From: Salvia splendens
Lineage: Eukaryota; Streptophyta; Magnoliopsida; Lamiales; Lamiaceae
Assembly: GCF_004379255.2 (NCBI RefSeq)
Contig: NC_056040.1
Span: 26,874,852 to 26,938,851 of the forward strand
Direction of reading: 5' to 3'
Length of the DNA stretch: 64,000 bases
Shown here piece by piece: positions 44,021 through 54,600 of the stretch. The number at the start of each line of letters is the position of its first letter. The stretch's first letter is position 1. Below the pieces are notes generated by a model. The model saw only the letters and a program-made list of their open reading frames with translations. It was not told the DNA's origin and searched no databases. A program made the translations under genes and the position numbers.

Positions 44021-44067
44021 TTGGTTGTGGAGTATTTTATTGAGTATGCACCGGTGGATAAATGATA

Positions 44068-44246
44068 CTCCCTCCGTCCCGGACTACTCGCACATTTCAT
44101 TTTCGGCACGGAGATTAAGGAATGAGTGTGTAGCAAAGTCAACAATTGCGGCTGTAGGTGATAATTTTTATTAAAAATGGAAAGAGTGCAAATAACTTGG
44201 GACGCCCAGAAAGGAAATAAGTGCAAGTAGTGCGGGACGGAGGGAG
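44068..44246. mobile_element. Stowaway MITE
   Basis: TA-flanked; CTCCCTCCGTCCCGGACTAC on the left and the inverse GTAGTGCGGGACGGAGGGAG on the right, close to a consensus Stowaway. Confidence 0.9.
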
Positions 44247-44425
44247 TATATGATAGGACATTTTATGTGAGCATCTTATATAAGCATGTTTGATGCGAGT
44301 TGTTTGGATACTATGTTTCACAAATATAAGGATTTAAAACTACGCGAAACTGAGCGTTTGCTTGTCAAATTGGTGTCCAAGCAAAGCCCGTGTTTTAACC
44401 CCTAAACCCTATTCATATCTACCTA

Positions 44426-46588
44426 GGGTGTGTTTGATAATAATCACATGAATAAAGCCCATTACAATATTCTCAAGTGTTTGATTGAGAATATGATTAC
44501 AGAATCCTTTTATCTTATGTTTGATGGGTAGTAGTATATGGGCCACGATTAGAAACAGATGTTTGATACATTGGTGGAAGTTTTGAATTTTATTTACTTG
44601 TAACCCTAAAATATTTTGGAAATCACTGAAATCTATTTTCCCTCTTTCATCTCCTGCGTTTCTCACAGAGATTTTGCGGGGAAATCTGAAATTTGAAGAG
44701 CTTCACTATTATCTCTCTTCTTTTCTTCTAATCTCCTACTCATTTATTCTTCCAATTTTTCCATTCTGCTGCATTTCGCAGTAAGTTTTTTGAATGACTT
44801 TGAAATTTAGCATTCACAATAAAGCTGAGTTTCAATAGCTAACAAAGAACATAACAATCTAAATTTTTTGAATGACTTTGAAATTTACACTCTCACCGGA
44901 AACCACTTCCATCTTGAATCCTGACATTGGTCATCCACAGGAAGGGGTTTTGCCAGAAATAATTCATGTAACATAATAACGGCTTTAAGGACGACATTAA
45001 CATAGTGTGATATAGTTTGCCCGGATCTCCAGAAATGAAATCCCACCCTTCGATTTTTATCATGATGAGCGAGCACACCTAAGAACATTGCAATTTGTTC
45101 TTCAACATATACATACTTCCCATCGACTAAGCCAGCTTGTTCACGCAGCAATAAACATAATCTCCCGAAGTAATTACGATCCATTCGAAGATTATCAATG
45201 CACTCCTTGTCGTTCAAACCGACCAGTCGTGTGAGGTGATGAACTTGGGCAGGGATTCTCTCTAAACGAGAAAATTTACGCCTAACCCTCCTCCCGTCCT
45301 CACCTTGCTCAACATCTGCTAGCATTCCATTGGCTTGAAGACAACATATAATCCGTAGTTGATGCACGCGAATAATGTCAAAGATCATCAACGCTAGCTT
45401 CGTTTGACAACCCACCATTATCCATGGTAACACGACCCCTACTGGTGCAACTTGTCTGTCCAAATTGAACAACACATGTTAGAGGATTATACTACATAAA
45501 TAAATGATGCATTCAAATATTAGATGACTTTGTTTAAGTATATGTTCTATTTTAACTGTTTTTGAAAGATAATCCAATAGAGAAGTTGCTCTTCCTATCA
45601 CATTTGTAGGAGACATTCATCAGCTCACTAATTTATATAAACGTAGTATAAATCAATCTCTGATTTTTTTAGCTATAAAAATGTTTAATTATTTGCAGCG
45701 AAATTGCATACAAGACGTGCCTCAGACAAATGAGGTATCACCACAAAGTGAGGCAGTTCAACAAGAAGTTGTGAGAAAAAGGTTATAAACGAAGAAGTCT
45801 AATTTTGTGTGAATTTCAAGTATTAGCAGAGACCATCAAAGCAGCTTGGGAATGGGCTTATAAAGTAGTTCAACTTGAATCAGTACTTAGGGCATGAGAA
45901 GAAAATACATCAAAGGAATTGTAGATGATTATGACCAGAAACAAAAAAAAATTAACAAAAATAACCCTCATGGAGAATAGCCCTATCAATTCAACATAAA
46001 AGGTCATCCAGCCAAGGAAGACTGAATTTTGCCAAAAAACACACAAGTTAGCACAGAATTTGAAGAACTACGCTATTATCTCTTCTTTTTTTCTAATCTC
46101 AGTCACCTACTCATTTATTCTTCCAATTTTATGCATGAAGCAGTAAATTTTTACTTCTTTCCTTCTTTGTTTTTTTCAAGTTCAAATTAACCAACCTGGA
46201 AAATGATTATGGATCTGCAATTGGATGGGGATGGGTAATTTTTGGTTCCCACACACGGCGCCGGAAAATCCTCGCCAGCTTCTATGGTTTTTCCGCCGAT
46301 TACCCGCCGTCCTCGATGGAGTTTGAGTGGCTTATGTTGTGGAAGAAGGATTGAAATGAGAGGAAGGTAGCATTGGAAATGACAATCTTTTTCTTGACAC
46401 AGGATAGAATATAATCGGCCCCTTTACCTCTGAAAAGTTATCTGCCATATTTTAGTATAGATTCATGGGCTTGACCGGGCCTTACTTATTTACATGGGCC
46501 GCCAGAAAAATTTTCATTTGGTATCAAACACCATATTTTGACCAAAACATTGCCTTTTCTAGAGTATTGGGGCCTATCAAACACACCC
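44426..46588. mobile_element. Deleted PIF/Harbinger element with perfect 14-bp TIRs
   Basis: GGGTGTGTTTGATA at the left is repeated perfectly in inverse at the right (46575-46588). CTA stands on both sides (44423-44425 and 46589-46591), a 3-bp duplication as made by PIF/Harbinger elements. TGTTTGAT words recur just inside both ends. It carries the first coding exon of a Harbinger transposase on the minus strand; the catalytic exons and the Myb-like accessory gene are missing. About 1.1 kb on its right (45480-46550) has no gene that I can see. Confidence 0.85.
44885..45475 (-). pseudogene. Harbinger transposase, N-terminal exon only
   Basis: A 196-codon open frame with the N-terminal region typical of plant Harbinger transposases: LRMDRNYFGRLCLLLRE, then KYVYVEEQIAMFLGVLAHH and FWRSGQTISHYVN, ending SRWKWF at a donor-like CCG followed by GTGAGAG. 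In complete family members the next exon starts with the first catalytic aspartate (in GALDGT). No such exon is found downstream, so the DDE domain is absent and the protein could not cut DNA. The open frame is unbroken, which points to a fairly recent deletion. It lies in the 44426-46588 element. Confidence 0.85.
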
Positions 46589-46604
46589 CTAATGAAGTTG
46601 CGAT

Positions 46605-48642
46605 TAGACGTCTCCAAACCGAACCGGCCCGGATGAACCGGCCCGGAACCGTCGCCGGCGGTTCCGAACCGGAACCGGAACCGTCACCTGCGGTTCGAAC
46701 CGGCACCGGAACCGCCGGAACCGCCGGGCCGGTTCCGGTTCCACATTTTATGCAAACCGTAACCGGCGGGTCGGAACCGCCGGTTCCGGCGAAACCGGCG
46801 GTTCCGAACCGGCGGTTCGGCGGTTTCCGACACAATTTCAGGCCTACTCCCTAGCCTTTTCACAATTTCAGGGTTAAACCGGCGGTTCCGGGCCTAAACC
46901 GGCGGTTTCCCACCGCAATTTTCAAATTTTGAAAATTCAAACGGTCCGTAAACCGCCGGTTCCACCGAAAACCGGCGGTTTCGGCGGCGAACCGGCGGTT
47001 TCGGCGTTATTTTTCAAAATTTGATTTTTTTTTAAAATTTTTAATCACAATTTTCCCCTATAAATACCCCCCTCCTCTTCCATTTCTACTCACCCCATTC
47101 TTGTGTTAATAAGAATTTCTCTCTCAATCTCAATTTCTCTATTCTCCATCCTCATTCTCTCAAGTTGTGTACGTTGTTTGCGCTCATAATTTACTCACGT
47201 TGTTCTTGTTCACGTTATCATATAGTCATATTCACATAAACACTACTATCTATTCTCTACTTCCAATTTCCATAATATCATGTCTTCATCTCGTCGTGGT
47301 GGTGATCGGGGCAAGGGCATTGCTCAAGATCAAAGTGACTCTCGACGTCGTCGTGCCCCTTCTAGAGCACAAGTTGCGGAGGAGGTGGGAAGGCGAGCCG
47401 CTCTTCGATTACAAGCCTCCAAAGAAATTTTGAGTTCGACTTGCGGGCTCTCTTTCACGATTACGAAGTCAAGTACAACACTACCCACCAAGTTCGACCT
47501 AGACCCCCCCGTCAAACACAGAACTTTGGCTTCTTCCAAGTTGATGACCCCGACACCCAATCCCAATTGGCGGACCTATACGCCTTCAGCAGCGGAGGAA
47601 GGACGGCACATTCGGTAAGTGAGTTAGATTTATATTTAGACTCACACTTTTCATTCAATGAGGAAGAAGGAGGTCCCGTTCCCCAACAAATCGACGTCCT
47701 AGATTGGTGGTCTTCACACGAGAAAGATTTTCCCATCCTTGCATCAATGGCCAAGGAGATCTTTTCGGTTCCGGCTTCCACTGTCGCCGTCGAGTCCGCC
47801 TTTAGTGTTGGAGGCAACGTCTTGGACGACCGAAGAAGTAGGCTCACCGGACAAAACATGGAAGCCACCATGTTACTTGATGATTGGTGCTCCGCCGAAA
47901 TTAGAGACCAAGAACCGGATTGGGACAAACTAGTAGTACAACCCGACCAAGACTACTTCCCCGACGAAGAAGAGTAGGCGCCAATACTTCCGATCAAGCC
48001 AAATAGGTAAGCAAGGTAAGAGAACTACGTGGACTTTGATTCCAAAATGCAATTGAGCATTGAGGATACGTAGGCATCTCAACTTATATTTCAACTTAAA
48101 TTTTAAATTTAAGTTTAAATTTAAGTTGAGCTCAAGTCCTTTTCCTTTATTTCTTTTTTCTCCCCTTTATTTCGAATATGTAATTTTGTAAATTGTAATG
48201 AAGACTTTAAGTCTTTTGTAATTTATAATTTTGAAGTTGTAATTTCTAATTTTTATGTTGTAATTTGTAAATTTTAACTTGTAATTTGTAATTTTAAAGT
48301 TGTAATTTGTAATTTTGAAGTTGTAATTTGTATCAATAAAATTACATTTGTACATCGCTTCATTCTAATGTTATTTACGCAAGTTTTTTTACATTTTAAA
48401 CTTGAATTACAATTTACAAAATGCAAAAAAAAAAAAAAAAAAAAATTCGGATAAACCGCCGAACCGGCCCGGAACCGGGTAACAACCGACGGTTAGGCCG
48501 GTTCAAGTGAACCGGCGGTTCACGGTTCATAAACCGGAACCGTGCGGTCTTCGACGGGCCGGTTCCGGTTCCAACAAATCTTGAACCGGAACCGCCGGTT
48601 CCGAACCGTAAACCGGCGGTTCACGAACCGTGGTGACGTCTA
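46605..48642. mobile_element. Internally deleted hAT element with perfect 8-bp TSD
   Basis: The left end TAGACGTCTCC and the right end on the other strand TAGACGTCACC match at 10 of 11 bases. GTTGCGAT is present on both sides (46597-46604 and 48643-48650), the 8-bp duplication of hAT elements. Both subterminal regions (46615-46990 and 48450-48640) are packed with AACCGGCGGTT and CCGGTTCCGG words, likely transposase-binding repeats. Between them lie a transposase start-like piece and the C-terminal dimerisation region. An A run of about 20 lies at 48425. Confidence 0.92.
47281..47977 (+). pseudogene. hAT transposase remnant: N-terminus plus C-terminal dimerisation domain
   Basis: ATG at 47281 opens MSSSRRGGDRGKGIAQDQ in one frame. 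From 47441 a second frame runs 178 codons to a stop at 47977 and holds the hAT dimerisation domain: LDWWSSHEKDFPILASMAKE, then IFSVPASTVAVESAFSVGG and LLDDW. This C-terminal region is the most conserved part of hAT transposases. The BED zinc finger and catalytic part are missing and the two frames are not joined, so this is a deletion product with no expected activity. The intact dimerisation domain could still be made if the inner ATG is used, and it might bind or block active relatives. Confidence 0.85.
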
Positions 48643-48650
48643 GTTGCGAT

Positions 48651-48844
48651 AGAGTTATCTTGCTTCGATAAAAATGTGTCCGATAACGCATTTTCTTCCT
48701 AATTGTCCTTCCATCATTCTTTTATTTTCAAATCGTCAACATCATTTACTCCTTTTTTACCAACCTCAATACCCAAAACTGGAACCCTACAAACCAGGCG
48801 ATTTGTGAGGTGCACGAAGAAATCGAAGAGGAAGAAGGAGCAAT
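48651..48844. other. Short DNA between hAT and the Tat retrotransposon
   Basis: No gene is seen. The text continues after the retrotransposon at 56431, so 48651-48844 plus 56431 onward is one older unit, perhaps the 5' side of the decayed Harbinger copy. Confidence 0.4.
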
Positions 48845-48849
48845 AGCAG

Positions 48850-49478
48850 TGATGGAGTACGTACTAAACAAGCCAGCACAAAGCCCCAGAAAGAGTATCA
48901 GTTCGGCATGACCAAAGAGTTCGGCCTCAGCCTACAGCTCAGTAAAAACCAACCAATCAAGCTCTGCCCTCAGGTCGGCATCAAGCTCTACTCTCAGATC
49001 GGCAAAAGCTGCTCGGCAATAGTTCAGCAGTTCGGTCTCAGCATCGGCAAAAGCTGCTCGGCAATACCGGACTGGGAGACACGATCTATCTAGTGGTGGA
49101 CCCATGCAGGCTCTCATGACCTCCACGACATCCACGACATAATTACTGATGATGTAAGCCACCGCCTAATTAGTGGCCATGCAGGATCTCATGACCTCCG
49201 TGACCTCCACGACTTAGGGTGGTGATGCAAGCCACGATCTCAGTTCTATATATAAACGGAACTTAGATCCGATAGAGGAGACACCAACTCTAAGAGAGAG
49301 AATATCATATAGCAAGCTTGTATTTGTAAGCTGTAGAAAACAGATCAAGCAATACAACTCTGCCCTCTTTTCTTCCCGTGGACGTAGATTTACCTCAGTA
49401 AATCGAACCACGTAAATCTCTGTGTCGTAATTTATTTTTACGAGCATTTATCATCATCAAAAATTCGCGGATTCATCA
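48850..49478 (+). repeat. 5' LTR of Tat element (629 bp)
   Basis: Starts TGATGGAGTACG and ends GGATTCATCA (TG...CA). A TATA-like CTATATATAAAC lies at about 49246, with AGATCC downstream. Two direct copies of GCAAAAGCTGCTCGGCAATA occur near 49002 and 49046, a possible upstream control repeat. Same length and sequence as 55797-56425. Confidence 0.95.
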
Positions 49479-49496
49479 CTGGCGCCGTCTGTGGGA
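49479..49496 (+). other. Primer binding site
   Basis: TGGCGCCGTCTGTGGG starts 2 bp after the LTR. Its first nine or ten bases fit the 3' end of plant tRNA-Asp; the later bases fit less well. Many Tat-lineage elements have a TGGCGCCG primer site. Confidence 0.7.
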
Positions 49497-49565
49497 AACA
49501 GAGAACCAAATCTGTGATAAAGCGAATTTTTGACCCTTTTTCCACTACAAAAACAAAAAAAAAAA

Positions 49566-51647
49566 ATGCATGCCAGACCGCACAACTCCCGTGCCTCCAT
49601 CCGTAATGACCATGAGGAAACTAACCCAGCAGCCCATAGGCCTGGAAAGCAGCCTCGTGAGAAGTCTGTATCCAGTTCTCACGGTGAAGGAACAAGCCGC
49701 TCAAAAGGTCCACACACCGAGTCTTCCCAGCAGCCTGATTTGAATGAGGCTGTCAAGCTGTTCTTGGCTGAGAAGCAGGAGGAGTTCTTAACCTTCCTGC
49801 AGAAGAGCCAACAGCCGGAGAAGACAACGACGGATTCTCCCTCCTCGTCTAAGCATGAAAGTCACTACCGCAGTAGTGACGTGTCTTCCAGGAGAGAGAA
49901 TCCTCAACCCCGACATGTTCCTATTTCTCCTCGGCACCGGAATCACAGGAGAACTCCTTCTCCTCCGTACCGAAGAGATGTCGGGTTCGCCATGTACGGA
50001 GCGTTAAAGACTCCGTTCTCGGACGATATCATCCGAACTCCTTTGCCGCGGAACTACCGAACTCCGTCGATAACCTATGACGGACTCGTGGATCCTCATG
50101 ACTTCTTGGGACGCTATCAGTATAATATGGCGAACCAGGGTCTCAATGAGGTCCACATGTGCAAGCTGTTCCCCGAGCTGCTCATCGGGAACGCCAGAAG
50201 GTGGTTCGACAGCCTTCCTCAAGGCAGCATTAGATCCTACCGAGATCTAATGGATGCTTTCCACAGGAGGTTCTTTCAGAAAGCGGAAGCCCGAATTACT
50301 TCGGCTCAGCTGCTTTCTATACGTCAAGGTCGCGACGAAAAGATCAGCGACTTCCTGACGAGATTCCACAAGGAATGCCTACAAGTAAATGATCTTAACG
50401 ATCTACTTGTCATTTCGGCATTCCAAAATGGAATCCTGCCCGGAGCTCTCTACAGAAAGCTCGTGGAGTGCGGCCCGCAAACAGCTCAAGAAATGTGGGA
50501 CATTGCGGACCAGTTTTCCCGTGCGGATGAGGCAGACCGTCGAAAACGGTCTTTAGACAGCTCATCCCAAGAAGAGAAAAAGAAGCCCGATCAAAGCGGC
50601 CAGGTGCTTCCTCGCCGAACTCCTTTTGAAAGAATTCAAAGGGCACCGGTACAAGGCAGATTGGGGCCACGGCTCAATCCTGGGAAGCCGCCCGCTCAGT
50701 TCGTACCATTAAACAAGTCAAGAACGGAAATTTTCGAACTACATTCCGATATGTTCGAAAAACCAAAGCGGATGACGAAATCAGCCGCGCGGCGACCTCA
50801 GGATCAATATTGCTCCTTCCATCAAGCCCACGGTCATGATACCGAGGAGTGCCGAAATTTGGCTGCAGGTATTGATGTTCTTGTGAAAACAGGAACGTTA
50901 AAAAAATACCAAAGCAAGCAGCCGAAAAAGAACAAAAAGCAGAGAGGTGCGAACTGTAATCCTCAGGATCCGAAAAGGCATGAAGATCCCGAAGACGACG
51001 ACGAGCCGCAATATGATGGAGTAATCCAGACTATTGATGCTCTCCCTGCCGGGAAAACTAAGTCGTCCCTAAAAGCAGAACGCAGAGGTTCCAATCAAGA
51101 GGAGCCGACACATAAAAGGCTGAAGAAAGACGAAGTGATTACATTTTCAGATGCCGATCCCGTCCCAGCCATCTCTCCTCACCAAGACGCTATTGTCATT
51201 CAAGCCGGAGTGGCAAACAAACTGATCCACAGAGTATTTGTGGATACAGGAGCGTCAGTCAGCGTTCTTTTTAAAGAATGTTTTGATAAAATGGAAGTGG
51301 ATCCAGCTCGGCTCAGTCCGGCTCCACTTCCTCTGAAAAGTTTCGCCCAGGAAGACACCCGCCCTGAAGGTATTATCAGCCTTCCGATCACGGTGGGAAA
51401 AGCGCCTACAAGCTCCAATACGATGATCGAGTTCTTTGTGGTAAAAGCTCGGTCCCCGTACAACATCATCCTGGGGAGAGACTGGCTCAACACAGTTCGG
51501 GCCGTTTGCTCTACTTATCACCTCACCATCAAGATCCCCACTAAAGGTGGGATAGCGGTCATCCGAGGTGATCAAAAGAGAGCAAAAGAATGTCTGCAGA
51601 TTGCGCTTAAAAGTGCCGAGCAACCAGTTCGGCACCATCAAGCATAG
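49566..51647 (+). CDS. gag: Tat element gag and aspartic protease
   Basis: 693 codons from the ATG at 49566; an in-frame ATG at 49530 lies in the A-rich leader and is less likely. The first 140 residues are polar and disordered in style. The retrotransposon gag domain follows (DPHDFLGRYQYNMANQGL ... ARRWFDSLPQGSI ... FHRRFFQKAEARI). A C-x2-H-type knuckle (YCSFHQAHGHDTEEC) follows, then a basic linker and the protease with VFVDTGASVSVLF near residue 556. Gag packs the RNA into particles and the protease cuts the products. The frame ends at UAG 51645-51647 and continues in the same frame into pol. Confidence 0.93.
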   Translation: MHARPHNSRASIRNDHEETNPAAHRPGKQPREKSVSSSHGEGTSRSKGPHTESSQQPDLNEAVKLFLAEKQEEFLTFLQKSQQPEKTTTDSPSSSKHESHYRSSDVSSRRENPQPRHVPISPRHRNHRRTPSPPYRRDVGFAMYGALKTPFSDDIIRTPLPRNYRTPSITYDGLVDPHDFLGRYQYNMANQGLNEVHMCKLFPELLIGNARRWFDSLPQGSIRSYRDLMDAFHRRFFQKAEARITSAQLLSIRQGRDEKISDFLTRFHKECLQVNDLNDLLVISAFQNGILPGALYRKLVECGPQTAQEMWDIADQFSRADEADRRKRSLDSSSQEEKKKPDQSGQVLPRRTPFERIQRAPVQGRLGPRLNPGKPPAQFVPLNKSRTEIFELHSDMFEKPKRMTKSAARRPQDQYCSFHQAHGHDTEECRNLAAGIDVLVKTGTLKKYQSKQPKKNKKQRGANCNPQDPKRHEDPEDDDEPQYDGVIQTIDALPAGKTKSSLKAERRGSNQEEPTHKRLKKDEVITFSDADPVPAISPHQDAIVIQAGVANKLIHRVFVDTGASVSVLFKECFDKMEVDPARLSPAPLPLKSFAQEDTRPEGIISLPITVGKAPTSSNTMIEFFVVKARSPYNIILGRDWLNTVRAVCSTYHLTIKIPTKGGIAVIRGDQKRAKECLQIALKSAEQPVRHHQA

Positions 51648-51653
51648 CAATCA
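51645..51653 (+). promoter_or_regulatory. Probable stop-codon readthrough signal between gag-pro and pol
   Basis: The context is UAG CAA UCA. This fits the UAG-CAR-YYA readthrough motif known from tobamovirus-like signals. The next ATG (51681) is in the same frame and the codons between (CAG CAA CCG GAG ...) are open, so occasional readthrough would give a joined product without any shift of frame. Confidence 0.7.
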
Positions 51654-51680
51654 CAGCAACCGGAGTCAGAGGCAAGCGAG

Positions 51681-54600
51681 ATGACCGAAGTCACTTCAGA
51701 GCCGAACTCAATGACCGTTCAGTTATACGAAGATGATCCATCCAGAGTGGTCAAGATCGGCTTCGCAGGAACGCCTCTACTCCGGGAAAAAACCATCCAG
51801 CTCCTCAAGGAGTATAAAGACGTCTTTGCATGGTCTCCGTTGGACATGACCGGAGTGCCCCCCGAGGTAATCACTCATCGGTTAAATATTGATCCTTCGG
51901 TCCGGCCGATAAAACAGAAGCAAAGACTCTTTGCGGCAGAAAGAAGCCAAGTCATCCATGACGAAGTCCGCCAATTACTAAAAGCGGATGTACTATTCGA
52001 GGTAAAATATCCTTCCTGGGTGGCCAATCCTGTAATGATCAAGAAAAAAGGAGGAGGATGGCGGATGTGCATAGATTTTACCGATCTAAACAAGCACTGT
52101 CCTAAAGATTGCTATCCCCTTCCGAATATAGATAAAAAAGTAGAAGCTTTGATCGGCTTCGAAATTTTCTGTTTTCTTGATTTATACAAAGGATATCACC
52201 AAGTGTTGATGGATGAGAGTGACGCTCCGAAAACAGCTTTCATTACCGATGTCGGCATTTTCGCTTATAAAAAGATGCCATTCGGTTTAAAGAATGCCGG
52301 AGCCACTTATCAAAGGATGGTAGACAAGCTTTTTCGGCACCTAATCGGAAAGCAGGTTGAAGTGTATGTCGACGACATAGTTGTCAAAAGCAAAAGCACT
52401 TCGGAGTACGAAGACAACCTCAAGTCCACTCTCAACGTGCTCAAGAAAGCCAACCTCAAACTTAATCCCCAAAAGTGTACCTTTTTGGTAGATTCGGGAA
52501 AGTTTCTGGGTTGTTGGGTTTCAAAGGACGGACTCAAGGCAAACCCCTCCAAAGTTCAAGTCGTTCAGAACATGACAATGCCGAAGTCCATACATGACGT
52601 GCAAAGGCTAACTGGATGTCTAGCCGCACTGAATCGATTCCTTTCCCAAGCAGCCGAAAAGCAACTGCCGTTCTTCAAGGTGTTGAAAAAGGCACCAAAG
52701 TTCGAGTGGGGAGCCGAGCAGAAAAAGGCCTTTGACGAGCTCAAAAGTTATCTAGCCGAGCTTCCTATTCTCTCTGCTCCAACCGGAGCCGAAGTAATAT
52801 TCTTATACTTAGCGGCATCAGATCAAACCATCAGTGCGGTGCTTGTACGAGAAGAAGGCCTAAAGCAGTTTCCCATCTACTTTACAAGCCGAGCATTAAG
52901 AGGTCCAGAAACAAGGTATCAACCTCTGGAAAAAATTGCTCTGGCATTAGTAAATGCAGCAAGGAGACTGCGGCCATATTTCTATGCTCACAAGGTATGC
53001 GTCTTAACCGATCTGCCTCTTCGGCAAGTTTTGACCAAGCCAGAAGCATCAGGCAGAATCGCCAAATGGGCCATAGAGCTGGGAGAACACTCAATCGAGT
53101 ACCTACCTCGGAAAGCCATCAAGGGACAAGCCTTGGCAGATTTTCTTACAGAGGCCAAGTTCGATCAAGCAATCCCTGTCATTGCCGAACAGAAAAAGTC
53201 TGCCAATGCCGAACTAGCACAGCCCTTGGAATCCGAAGTAGAGCCGCCGGACTGCTGGAGCGGATTCGTAGATGGAGCTTCAAACAAGATGGGAAGTGGA
53301 GCTGGTATTTTACTTGTCGCTCCCGACGGACACGAGGTAACCTACTCACTTCGTTTCCTATTCCCCACTACTAATAATGAAGCCGAGTACGAAGCCCTTC
53401 TTGCCGGACTCCAGTTAGCGCAAAGTCTGCTCGCCAAATCTCTCAAAGTCCATTGTGATTCACAAGTCATAGTAAATCACATGTTGGGTACAAGTGAAGC
53501 TCGTGACGAGAGAATGAAGAAGTATTTGGACAAAGCGCAAAGCATCAGCCGAAGTTTCTCCTATTTTCGGATAATCCGCGTTCCTAGAGCGGAAAATAGC
53601 CGAGCAGATACCTTAAGCAAGTTGGCCTCAGATTCGAGCTCAAAGGCGGAAGAATTAATGCATCGAAGCATTGATGAAGCCGAGGTACATTCGGTATCCA
53701 GCTCGCCGAACTGGATGACGCCGATCTTGCAGTATCTGGATCAAGGACAATTGCCCGAGGATAGGAGAGAAGCTCGGAAGATCACGTGCCGAGCACTTCG
53801 GTACGAACTTCATGAAGGAGTCCTCTTTAGAAAGTCTTACCTCCAGCCATTATTGCGGTGCGTAGGACCAGGAGAGACGGACTACATCCTCAGAGAAGTT
53901 CATGAAGGATCGTGCGGTAGCCACATCGGAGCCAGAGCTTTAGCTAAAAAAGTTCTGAGATGGGGATATTATTGGCCAACCTTGGTACAAGAAGCAGTGC
54001 AGCTCGTCAAGACCTGCCCGAAGTGCCAAATCCATGCAAATATCCCAAAGATGCCGCAGACCGATCTATCCACTATGCAGAGCCCTTGGCCTTTCATGCA
54101 ATGGGGCATAGACATAGTGGGACCACTTCCTCAAGCTCCTCGGCAAATGAAATTCCTAATCGTTGCCGTGGACTACTTTACGAAGTGGGTGGAAGCTGAA
54201 CCATTAGCTACGATAACGAGCTCGAAGGCATTGGATTTCGTCTGGAAGAACATAGTGTGCCGATTTGGCATATCCCACATCCTCATCTCGGATAACGGGA
54301 CTCAGTTCACCGACAAGACGTTCAAGAATTGGTGCCAAGAGCTGAATATTCAACAGCGGTTCACTTCGGTCTCTCATCCACAAGCAAACGGACAAACGGA
54401 GGTAACAAATCGTATCCTGGTGAAAGGGTTAAAAGCTCGGTTAGAACAAGCCAAAGGACAATGGGTAGAAAATCTCCCTCAAGTCCTATGGTCCTACCGA
54501 ACTACTCCCACAACCTCCAGCGGTGAAACTCCGTACAGTCTGGTGTACGGCACTGAAGCCGTGATTCCGGTTGAGATCGGCGTACCCAGTCCACGAACTC

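Noticed and set aside
46465..46854. Frames rich in GSEPEPEP and similar residues on both strands
   Set aside because: They are the CCGGTTCCGG subterminal repeats of the hAT element in translation.
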